Source: Anniella stebbinsi
Lineage: Eukaryota; Chordata; Lepidosauria; Squamata; Anniellidae
Assembly: GCA_029215795.1 (NCBI GenBank)
Contig: JARDYH010000002.1
Location: forward strand, 38,424,001-38,488,000
Reading direction: 5' to 3'
DNA length: 64,000 nt
The notes under the pieces are model-generated. The model made no database searches. It saw only the letters and a program-made list of their open reading frames with translations, and had not been told where the DNA came from. The translations under genes were made by a program, and so were the position numbers. Shown in pieces: positions 9,863 to 18,771 of this stretch. How positions within the stretch are numbered: the stretch's first letter is position 1; each line of letters opens with the position of its first letter.

Positions 9863-10962
9863 CTATGCTTGAGACAAATGATCCAAGCCTCTAGCAGATG
9901 GACTGTTGCTTGTTCTCCGAAGATCTTTGACAAGATCAGACTGCTTTCTTTGGCACAGGAGATTCCAGACCTGTTTTTGACATTCTGAAGAGGCATAATA
10001 AAAGATCAAGGGATCAATGCAGCAGTTGATGGTACCAATACAGAGGCACAACATTTGAGCAACATACAGATTCCCCAACTGTTGAGTTGGCCAAACATAT
10101 TGCACCAGTGACAGGATACTTGTTGGACCAAAGCAAACAATAAAGGAACACAAGACAGCTGCCGACAAGAGGATGGAACGCCTCTTCTTCTCTGGCTTTG
10201 CAGCTCCATTGGATGAAGAAAGCGTCCTTATAATGCACACATAACAGATGGTAGAGATTAATAATGGAACAAAAAAGAAGAAAATAGATAACATAAAAAT
10301 GTAATAGCGAAACCTCTTCATGACAAGAGAAAACGCTAGCGCATCAAAGCAGGTAGTGATGTTTAGCTGAGGTATGTGATGTGTTAGGTCACTGGTAAGC
10401 AGAGGTATCACCGCAGCTATGGCTATAAGCCATATGGCAACACACACCACACAGGCACGTCTGACAGTGCGCCATGACAGAGACTGGATTGGGTACACCA
10501 CTGCCAGGAAACGATCGATGCTGATCACCGTCAACAGCAGTATGGAGCAATACATGTTGCAGAAGAAGGTCGCAGTGGCACAATGACACATTCCAGGTCC
10601 AAAGGCCCATTTTTTTTTTGAAAAATAGGAAATTTTAAAAGGCAACACACCCACAAGGACTACGTCGGCGGAAGCCAGGTTGAGCATGTATACTACCGCT
10701 GGCTTCTTAAGCTTTGTTTTGGCCACAAACATAAGGATTGCCAGGACGTTTAAAGGAAGACCCAATATAACCACAAGAGTTTCGATGGTAGGAACAAAAT
10801 AAGTTAGCCATGGGTCAATCAAGTTTGTTTCAATGTCCTTTGATATAGGAATGTACTCTCTTTTTTGATTGTGGATGTTCCAGTCATTCCCAGTTTGTGG
10901 GCTGACTAAAATGGGCAAAAGGCTCTTCGACTTATATGAAAGAATACGTTTATCTGATGAAT
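9863..10962 (-). CDS. PAR1-like protease-activated receptor, main coding exon (F2R paralogue)
   Basis: An open exon of 365 residues plus TAG follows the acceptor CTGCTTCTTTCAG, in the same phase 1 as F2R exon 2. It is a seven-helix receptor with PAR1 signatures: KKPAVVYMLNLASADV in TM2, a TM3 Cys, SIDRFLAVVYP (DRF in place of DRY), QSLSWRT in the second loop, NITTC in ECL2 with an N-glycosylation site, and DPLIFYY in TM7. These resemble PAR1, not PAR2 or PAR3. The likely activation site aligns to KR|ILSYKS, opposite R|SFSISK in F2R. No acidic hirudin-like stretch follows; KSKSLLPILV stands there instead, and the exodomain is about 15 residues shorter. The C-tail is short and lacks the F2R ending. 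Exon 1 with the signal peptide was not found and should lie between 10963 and 36132. The frame is open, so the gene is probably functional. Confidence 0.88.
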
Positions 10963-11245
10963 CTGAAAGAAGCAGCAACATATAGACACTACTATAAATT
11001 ATGTTACAATTTTAAATAAAACCACAAGTACAACATAGAACTCTTTTCATCAGAATACAATTGAGCAAGGTATAGATTTGCATATACTGATTTGGGTTTT
11101 AAAATGTATGAATACTGATAGAATTAGGGTGCAATCCTATGCATGTTTAGACAGAAATAAGTCCTACAATTCCCAGCATTCTCCAGCCAGCATGCCCCAT
11201 AAGAGTGAGAGATTGCATTATTCTGCTCTTCATCTGCCTCAGAAC
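10963..11245 (-). other. Start of the PAR1-like gene's intron
   Basis: Holds the acceptor of the coding exon and, at about 11130-11200, a fragment beginning GCAATCCTATGCATGTTTAG. That fragment belongs to the same dispersed family as the hairpin at 51022-51135. Nothing else is seen. Confidence 0.5.
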
Positions 11246-11565
11246 TAGGCTGACCATATGAAAAGGAGAACAGGGCTCATGTAACTTTAACGGTTGTAAT
11301 GAAAAGGGAATTTCAGCCAGTGTCATTTGTATGCAATTAGTTCCTGGTGAAATTCCCTCTTCATCACAACAGTTTAAGTTGCAGGCACCATACTAGAGTG
11401 ACCATATACAAAAGAAGGCAGGGCCCCTGCAACTTTAACTGTTGTGATGAAGAGGGAATTTCACCAGGAACTAATTGCATACAAATGATACCGGCTGAAA
11501 TTGCCTTTGCTCTACAACTGTTAAAGTTACATGAGCCCTGTCCTCCTTTTCATATGGTCAGCCTA
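11246..11565. mobile_element. Palindromic hAT-type MITE, copy 2
   Basis: Starts TAGGCTGACCATATGAAAAG and ends with the inverse. The 8-bp target duplication CTCAGAAC is perfect (11238-11245 and 11566-11573). It belongs to the subfamily with CATATGAAAAGGAG ends. Confidence 0.93.
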
Positions 11566-11970
11566 CTCAGAACAGATCTGAGGGTATTTCCAATTCTATG
11601 TCCTGTGGTTCAAACTCTGCATGTTGAAAGCCTTTCCATTTTGAATATTGAAGTACCTAATAAATATCACTGTTCATAGTATTGTTTCTTGAGAAATTAG
11701 TTCTGTTTCAAGCTTGACTTCAGGGAGTTCAGTATAGCATAACTGTTTCTCTCCTCCAATTTTATTTTCACACCAATGTCATGAGGTAAATTAATCTGAT
11801 GGATACTGTAAGCATCCCAAGGTCACTCACAGCACAATTCTACCTTGAGGAGACCCTCAACTGGACGAACTGCCATATCCAAAGCCTTGATGGACTCAGG
11901 GCAGCAGAGCAGAAGTGAGGGAGAAGCAGAGGGGCTGTTCCCCCTCCCAGCCTTGTTTTTTGTTTGTTTT

Positions 11971-12140
11971 CAGTGGAGGATGGTAGCTCCGATGTCAGTG
12001 GAGTGGTAAATCCACTCCAAGTTTCAGTCAGAACCATTCAGAATTCTAAAGGAGCACTTTGGATTGCCCCTTTAGAGTTCTGACTGAAACCTGGAGCAGA
12101 TTCACTGCCCTGCTGACATTGGAACCACTAGTGTCCATTG
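11971..12140. mobile_element. Second palindromic MITE family, copy 1
   Basis: Ends CAGTGGAGGATGGTAGCTCC and its inverse, with ~65-bp arms that pair through TTTCAGTCAGAA. A perfect 8-bp duplication TTTGTTTT flanks it (11963-11970, 12141-12148). A relative lies at 47015-47216. The sequence 11566-11970 holds nothing recognised. Confidence 0.88.
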
Positions 12141-12291
12141 TTTGTTTTGCAAAGTTCCTCCTATTGGTTTCAATGGGAGGGAATTCATGGCATCGACCTG
12201 CCACTGCAAGGAATTATATCTCATCCTTCGACGTGTTCCAAGACTGCCTTAAAGAAGAACAAATAATGGATTTTGAGTGGGCTACATAACG

Positions 12292-12611
12292 TAGGGTGAC
12301 CAGATAAAATCCAGGTCAGAGCTCATGTAACTTTAACAGTTGTAGAGAAAAGGGAATTTCAGCCAGTGTCATTTGTATGCAATTAGTCCCTGGTGAAATT
12401 CCCTCTTCATCACAACAGTTAAAGTTGCAGGCACTATACTAGAGTGACCATATACAAAAGAAGCCAGGGCCCCTGCAACTTTAACTGTTGTGATGAAGAG
12501 GGAATTTCACCAGGAACTAATTGCATACAAATGATACTGGCTGAAATTCCCTTTTCTCTACAACTGTTAAAGTTACATGAGCCCTGACCTGGATTTTATC
12601 TGGTCAGCCTA
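12292..12611. mobile_element. Palindromic hAT-type MITE, copy 3
   Basis: TAGGGTGACCAGATAAAATC ends in inverted orientation. A perfect 8-bp duplication ACATAACG flanks it (12284-12291, 12612-12619). The arms are almost fully complementary. Confidence 0.95.
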
Positions 12612-12918
12612 ACATAACGTCCTTGCACAAGTGGTGTTAGAAAGAAGAAGAGGTTGATTTGGGGTTGCTCCAAAACATTTTGGCACTAGACTGGCGTATT
12701 TTCAGATCACCATCTAAATCTATAAAGCGCACATATCTGAAAGCATCCAAAAAAGCTTTGGAAGCTGGTCTTCCTCATAGAAGGATATTCTCTTCCTCCA
12801 GTACACTTTAAGTATTTCAGACAGGGTGAAATTCCATCAAAAATGAAAAGAATGTAATGAATAAGAAATGCAAAGGAGCTTCTCCCCGCCCCCACTTTGT
12901 GTCAAGGCATCTCATGTT

Positions 12919-13237
12919 TAGGGCGACCACATGAAAAGGAGAGCAGGACTCCTGTATCTTTAGCAGTTGTGTAGAAAAGGGAATTTCAGCAGGTGTCATT
13001 TGTAGACATGCAGCATCTGGTGAAATTGCTTCTTCATCACAAAAGTTAAAGCCGCAGAAGTCCTGCCCTCTTTTGTATCTGGTCACTCTAGTATAGCTCC
13101 TGCAACTTTAACTGTTGTGATGAAGAGGGGATTTCACCAGGTGCTGCATGCCTACAAATGACACCTGCTGAAATTCCCTTTTCTAAAAACTGTTAAAGAT
13201 ACAGGAGTCCTGTCCTCCTCTTCATATGGTCACTCTA
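12919..13237. mobile_element. Palindromic hAT-type MITE, copy 4
   Basis: CATATGAAAAGGAG-type subfamily. The perfect 8-bp duplication CTCATGTT flanks it (12911-12918, 13238-13245). The 307 bases before it (12612-12918) show nothing recognisable. Confidence 0.95.
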
Positions 13238-14070
13238 CTCATGTTGAATCATCGATGAACCGCAATGATATGTACTCACTGTTTGCTTTTGCTGTGCTAG
13301 GTAAGGTGCAGAGAATACTGAGCAGAGAAAGCAATATCTTCAGAGGGACTTCCATTTCTCCTCCAGAGATGCACCCAGACTTCCAGTTCTACGTTTTTAA
13401 GAGTAAACTGCAGAGACTTACAAGAAGCAAAACTGGTTCTGTCCCACAGAAGAAGGATTCAGAGAGATCTAATTCCACTCTTCATTCCTTCATCCAGTTT
13501 CAGCGTAAATGTTAGCCTGAAGCAACCAGAGACCCCGAGTTAATGACACCACTTTAACCCACAAAGAGGCAAGAGAAGAAAGAGGCAGCAGTGGATTTTT
13601 AATTTTTCCCTTCTGGGAAAAATGGTAATGATGGTAATGAATGGTTTCCTAGTAACAAAGGAGAAATGTCTAGGGAGTTTGTCACATTCTTGATCTTTCT
13701 CCACAATTAAGTTATCCTAAAAACAAAATATCTCTGAAAAACATAGTTTTTGATGGGTGTAATGGATACAGATGCATTTGTTGTGGTTTTGAAAATATCC
13801 ATTTCCAGAAAAAAAGAACAAAAAAAGAACAGAACTTATTATTTCCCTTATCCTAAGTACTTTCTCAATGTACAAAGTGCTTTAGTATTAACTTTGTTTC
13901 TCATCATAACAACGCTGAGTGAAAGTGACGTGTCCAAAACCAGAGAGCTTCATGGCTGAGCAGTCATTGAAACTATATACAACAACCTATCCATGACACC
14001 TCACACCATTTCAAATACCATTATCTTTGTCAGAACAAACAAAAGGTAAGCTCAGATATAGTAGTTAAGT
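13238..14070. other. No recognised feature
   Basis: Low-complexity-free sequence without a recognised repeat or gene. A plus-strand ATG frame near 13255-13303 resembles a signal peptide followed by GTAAGG, but no continuing exon was found. Confidence 0.4.
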
Positions 14071-14071
14071 C

Positions 14072-14280
14072 AAGGATGGGCAGAAGGTGGTTCCCCAGAT
14101 GTTTGGGACTTCAATTCCCAGAAGCCCCAAACATCTGTAAATCTACTTTCTATCCATACTGTATTAGGGAACAGAAGAACATACGAAGTGCCATGCTGGA
14201 TCAGTCTAATGGTCCATCTACTCCAGCACTCTGTTCACACAGTGGCCAACCAGCTGTCGAACATGGAAAAGTTTCTGGGT
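14072..14280. mobile_element. Two short repeat remnants
   Basis: 14072-14155 is a decayed palindromic piece (CCCCAGATGTTTGGGACTTC ... CCCCAAACATCTG) of the family complete at 59915-60050. 14170-14280 carries GCTGGATCAGTCTAATGGTC and CACACAGTGGCCAACCAG. That marks the SINE-like family also seen at 43565 and 54545. Confidence 0.65.
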
Positions 14281-14307
14281 ATGGTCTAAGGAAACAATAC
14301 AATAGGG

Positions 14308-14621
14308 TAGGGTGACCAGATAAAATCCAGGTCAGGGCTCATGTAACTTTAACAGTTGTAGAGAAAAGGGAATTTCAGCCAGTGTCATTTGTATGCAATT
14401 AGTTCCTGGTGAAATTCCCTCTTCATCACAACAGTTAAAGATGCAGGGGCCCTGCCTTCTTTTGTATCTGGTCACTCTAGTATAGTGCTTGCAACTTTAA
14501 CTGTTGTGATGAAGAGGGAATTTCACCAGGAACTAATTGCATACAAATGGCTGAAATTCCCTTTTCTCTACAACTGTTAAAGTTACATGAGCTCTGACCT
14601 GGATTTTATCTGGTCACCCTA
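14308..14621. mobile_element. Palindromic hAT-type MITE, copy 5
   Basis: TAGGGTGACCAGATAAAATC ends, with perfect 8-bp duplication CAATAGGG (14300-14307, 14622-14629). A small internal deletion in the second arm removes part of the ACACTGG segment. Confidence 0.95.
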
Positions 14622-15185
14622 CAATAGGGGGTAGCAGACTTCAGGCTTGTGAGATCTACTTTGATGTTGTCTTTGTTTTTAACTAGATCCACAAGTGCAT
14701 ACACTTACAATTAAAGAAGGGTGAAGAGTATCCAGGAATTTGTTTTCCTCACCAGAATTGACCTCTCAGCCTTTTCACACAAAAATGCATTCCGAGTTTC
14801 TCCTCGATCATTCTTTGTTTCAGCAGCATGAGAGGGACTTTTTGTTGTTACTATTGTTATTTTTAAAAACATTCAAAAATAATTTTCACTAATATAAGCA
14901 TTCTATGATTGGAGAACTTCATTGCAAAATTCAGAGAAGTGTGAATTTTGCACATTGGTTCAAAAGTACAAAATTCAGTGTTTCCATCAAAATGTGAACT
15001 AAATGAATTTCTCCCCACACACACCTTTTGCCCACTCCTGGCCAGCACTGGATAGTCAGAAGCCTCCAAGATTGGTGGCTTCCATCTAGTGGGTGTCAAC
15101 CACATAGGTTGACTCTTTTGTCAGGAAGGTAAGTATGACTTAACAAGTATAACTTATGACCCCATGCATGGAATAGAGTAATTGA
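14622..15185. other. No recognised feature
   Basis: AT-rich intergenic sequence without domain-bearing frames or recognised repeats. Confidence 0.45.
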
Positions 15186-15189
15186 AGGA

Positions 15190-15750
15190 TAGAACTTCAA
15201 TATGTATATCAAAAAGAACAGAAATCAAATAAAGAGCGTGGAGTAGCACTAAATGTTAAAAATGTATATACCTGCACAGAAATTCAAGAGAATGAACATG
15301 GTGGCCCTCTTAAAAGCATCTGGGTTAAAATAAATGGAAGGAATAAAAACAATACTGTAGTTGAAGCCTACTATTGACCAACCAACCAAGGAGAAGATGT
15401 GGATGATGAGTTCCAAAGCAAATTGTAGATATGTCAGGGAAGCATGAAGTAGTAATAATGGGGGACTTCAATTGCCCTTATAACTGTTGAGGTGCAAACT
15501 CTGCCAGGCATGGTCTCCAGGAAATTCCTGACTTGCCTTGCTGACAATGTTCTTCTCCAGAGGGTGGAGAAAGGAATAAGGGAATCAGCCACCTTGACTT
15601 GATTCTGACCAATAAGGAAAAGTTAATTGATGAGGTGAAAATAGCAGGAACTTTAGTGAAACGTAGCCAAGTAATAAAGCTGAGTGTAGTCAAATGCATA
15701 CCTTGGATTACAGGAAAGCAGATTTTAATAAACTCAGAGCAATGATAAGT
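15190..15750 (+). mobile_element. CR1-type LINE fragment, endonuclease region
   Basis: Conceptual translation with frame breaks gives VIMGDFNCP and LDLILTNKEKLIDEV, the C-terminal endonuclease motifs of CR1 elements. It is cut near CCTGGACAGAG at 15750, where another LINE begins. CR1 sequence resumes at about 16498 with ATTCCATGGCAGGAAAACC. Confidence 0.75.
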
Positions 15751-16497
15751 ACCTGGACAGAGGTAGCCTCGCTACAGTTATCCACACTCTAATCACCTCT
15801 CATCTGGATTATTGCAATGCAATATATGTGGGGCTACCTTTGAAAATGGTCCGGAAACTTCAACTGGTACAAAACATGGCTACCAGACTGTTAACGGGGA
15901 CTGACCAACAAGACCACATTATGCCAATCCTTTTCCAGCTTCACTGGCTGCTGGTCCAGGCTTGGGGCCAATTCAAAGTGTTGGTATTAACATTCAAAGC
16001 CCTAAATGGCTTGGGGCCAGGTTATCTGAAGGAACACTTCCTCCCATATGTACCTGTCTGGACCCTAAGATCATCCTTGGGGGTCCTTCTCCATGAGCCC
16101 CTGCCAAAGGAAGTGAGGCCAGTGGCTACCAGAAAGAGGGCCTTCTCTGCTATGGCACCCTGACTGTGGAATGAGCTCCCTAGAGAGATTTGCCTGGCAC
16201 CTACATTATACTTCTTTAGACACCAGGTGAAGACCTTTTTATTTTCTCATTAGTTTAACAGTTCTTCAGTTTGATTTTTAACCCTGCTGTTTGAATTTGT
16301 ATTTTAAATCCGTATTAATTTCTGCATGGCTGCTCAGTTTTTATCCTGGTTGTTTTTATATTGTATTTTAAATTATGGTTTTATACTGTCGTTGTTTTAT
16401 ATTTTAAATGATTTTTATGGTTTTAATTTTTGTAAACTGCCCAGAGAGCTTTGGCTGTTGGGCGATATAAAAATGCAATAAATAAATAAATAAATAG
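15751..16497 (+). mobile_element. L2-like LINE 3' part inserted in the CR1
   Basis: A 5'-truncated copy. The frame at 15828-16163 encodes the RT thumb and C-terminal region (LPLKMVRKLQLVQNMATRLL ... KALNGLGPGYL), then stops at TGA. The 3' end carries the family tail GCCCAGAGAGCTTTGGCTGT followed by (AATA)n. The same tail is seen at 30710 and 41920. Confidence 0.85.
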
Positions 16498-16686
16498 GAT
16501 TCCATGGCAGGAAAACCTAACGGGAAGAGGAGTACAAGAAGAATGGAAGTTCCTAAAACAGAAAACACTAAAGGTATAATTAGAAACAATCCCAAAGAGG
16601 AAAATAAAATAAAATAAAACAACAGAAGAAGCCAATGTGGCTACACAAAAAGCTTATTGATGATCAGAAAACAAAAAAGGACATAT
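16498..16686 (+). mobile_element. CR1 LINE fragment, continuation
   Basis: Starts ATTCCATGGCAGG and encodes CR1-like linker sequence (EEWKFLKQ, NVWLHKKLIDDQK). It restores the element interrupted at 15750. It ends in a TAA/AAT microsatellite at 16688-16722 that belongs to the next LINE. Confidence 0.65.
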
Positions 16687-16719
<33 letters not shown>

Positions 16720-17336
16720 TTATTTATTTCTTACCCGCCTCTCCCTCTGGAGAGGCGGGTAATATAAATATAAATCTACAATACATAAAACTGATTAAAA
16801 GCACATAAAACTAATACATTATTAAAATACCAATAAAACTCTTACAATTCAGCTGGGTAGGCCTGCCAGAAGAGATCGGTCTTTATGGCTTTCTTAAAGT
16901 CAAAGAGACTATTAAGTTGATTACACAGTCTGGGAGTGGCAGAAGAGAAGGTCCTCTGGGTAATGGTTGTGAACCTTGTTTTGGTTGACTGTAGTAAATT
17001 CTTCCCAGAGGACCTGAGCATGTGGGGCGGCTTGTATGGGAGAAGGCTATCCCGCAGGTAACCTGGACCCAAACCATGTAGGGCTTTAAAGGTAATGACC
17101 AACACTTTGTACTTCACCCAGAAACTAATTGGCAGCCAGTGGAGTGATTTTAAAGCTGGTGTAATATGGTCACCCCTAGGTGTACCGGTGACCAACCTGG
17201 CTGCCATATTTTGAACTAGTTGAAGTTTTTGGACTAGGCACAGAGGTAGCCCTATGTACAGTGCATTGCAGAAGTCGAGCCTCAAAGTTACCAGCGTGTG
17301 CGGATTGTATGGGAGAAGGCTATCCCGCAGGTAACC
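16687..17336 (-). mobile_element. L2-like LINE, minus strand, left segment with internal duplication
   Basis: The 3' tail is (AAT)n at 16688-16722 followed by a CCGCCTCTCC hairpin. The frame 17414-16842 encodes the RT C-terminal region (VTLRLDFCNALYIGLPLCLV, LHWLPISFWVKYKVLVITFK). The string TGTATGGGAGAAGGCTATCC occurs twice, at about 17033 and 17308, so part of the LINE is tandemly duplicated. The second copy is cut at 17336 by a copia insertion and resumes at 21899. Confidence 0.85.
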
Positions 17337-17791
17337 TGTTGGGGAAAATTCCAGAGACAAAGTAGATTGGAGGAAAGTTTTGGGTAGTGTGAAGGACAAG
17401 CCAGCTGCAAGCAATAATGTTTGAGGGAGTATGTGCAGTACTGGAGGAGGTCAAGCATTACTAATTGCTTAAGTACTAGCATAGATAAGATGGATTGAGC
17501 TGGAGTGTATGATATGGGAAACATATAAAAGTGAGTCTTATTTGTATGACTCTTGTTGGGTTGATGGTCGGAGTATATGTGATTTTGGACGTGGAGGATT
17601 GTGTAGAGGACTGTGTAAATATCGATGGAAAACTGTTGTGCTGTATATATCTTGGATCACGAGTAAACCACTCTGTATATACACAAAGTATGGTGTGTGA
17701 GTATTACTTCAGCTGCTGAGATTACTATTGAACGGCGTGCTAACACAAACGCTCGCAGCGTTTGGCCCTTCTTGCTTCCAATTCCTCAACA
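17337..17791 (+). repeat. 5' LTR of the copia element
   Basis: It begins TGTTG and ends CAACA, a 5-bp inverted end. CATATAAAAG at about 17521-17530 is a likely TATA box. The primer site follows immediately. Confidence 0.93.
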
Positions 17792-17809
17792 GGGTTATGG
17801 GCCCAGAAG
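17792..17809 (+). promoter_or_regulatory. Primer-binding site matching the initiator tRNA anticodon arm
   Basis: GGGTTATGGGCCCAG directly after the LTR is complementary to CTGGGCCCATAACCC, the anticodon stem-loop of vertebrate initiator tRNA-Met. Priming from an internal tRNA-iMet fragment rather than the tRNA 3' end is the known habit of Drosophila copia. Confidence 0.85.
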
Positions 17810-17916
17810 TTACGGGGCAATTGGAGCGGAGCCATGGGGCAATAGAGTCCAGCTAGGAGACTGTTGAATACTCGGGAGTCCAATTACTGAGCCAATGTTT
17901 ATGGTTTCCAAATCGA

Positions 17917-18765
17917 ATGTTTAAGCGAGAGGAAAGCTCAGAGAGTTCCAGAGAGGAGTGTGAGGCGAGCAGTAGGTCTGGCCGGTGTGAGGCTGTGTGT
18001 GCAAGCCAGCTGGAACACATGGCACAGACTAGCTTGATCAGAGGGATTTCTATGGAACGCTTGAACGAAAAAAAATATTTTAATTGGTCGTTCAAACTCG
18101 AAATGCTGCTGAAGCGCGAGGGGTGTTGGCAAGCCGTGACGGAGGAAATGCCAATCGGTCTGAGCGCAGATGAGGAAGCGGCGTGGAATGCTTTGGACAC
18201 GAAAGCCAAAGCAACTATAGTCCTAAGCTTGGAAAACAGTCAGTTAATACACATCTCCAGAAATGAGAATTCCAGAATGTGCTGGGAAAAATTACGGCGT
18301 GTGTACGTGAGACAGACAGCCAGTTCAAAAATCAGTCTGACCAGAGAGCTTTACCGTACCCGACCGAGTGAAGGAGGATCAATTAGCGAGCACCTCCAGA
18401 GTCTGGGTTTGCTGTTCTCGAAGTTGGCAGAAGTAAATTTACACTTCGACGAGGAGAATAAAATTTATATTATTCTGAGTTCCCTATCATCCAGTTGGGA
18501 TATTTTAGCTATGAGCCTCGAATCGATGCCTCAGTCTGACTTAACGCTGGAGCATGTAACCAGCAGGTTGTTACAGGAGGAAAAGAGGAGGATCGAGCGT
18601 TCAGAGGAAAAAGGAATCGCCCATGGATCGCTTGGGGAGGAGAGACGGCAAAATAAAATGGAGACGAAGCGCCTACCGCTTGACGGAGGAGAGAGAGCCT
18701 TGTTCGTAGAGCAGAGGAAATGTTTCCAATGTGGAAAGAAAGGGCATATCCAACGAGATTGTTGA
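17917..18765 (+). CDS. Copia Gag
   Basis: 282 residues, with an N-terminal UBN2/gag-like region (LNEKKYFNWSFKLEMLLKRE, MCWEKLRRVYV) and a C-terminal CCHC zinc knuckle CFQCGKKGHIQRDC. It ends at TGA 18763-18765. The downstream pol frame is in the same reading frame, so in the ancestral element gag and pol probably formed one frame. The ATG at 17917 is the first in frame; the true start may be the downstream Met before DQAS-like sequence. Confidence 0.85.
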   Translation: MFKREESSESSREECEASSRSGRCEAVCASQLEHMAQTSLIRGISMERLNEKKYFNWSFKLEMLLKREGCWQAVTEEMPIGLSADEEAAWNALDTKAKATIVLSLENSQLIHISRNENSRMCWEKLRRVYVRQTASSKISLTRELYRTRPSEGGSISEHLQSLGLLFSKLAEVNLHFDEENKIYIILSSLSSSWDILAMSLESMPQSDLTLEHVTSRLLQEEKRRIERSEEKGIAHGSLGEERRQNKMETKRLPLDGGERALFVEQRKCFQCGKKGHIQRDC

Positions 18766-18771
18766 GCCAAA

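Noticed and set aside
9863..10962. Naming this gene F2RL1 (PAR2) from its position
   Set aside because: Sequence motifs (VYMLNLASADV, SIDRFLAVVYP, QSLSWRT) are PAR1-type; PAR2 differs at these places.
13255..13303. Plus-strand ATG frame with a hydrophobic stretch followed by GTAAGG in phase 1, like a PAR signal-peptide exon
   Set aside because: It is on the strand opposite to the PAR1-like exon and no plus-strand partner exon was found downstream.
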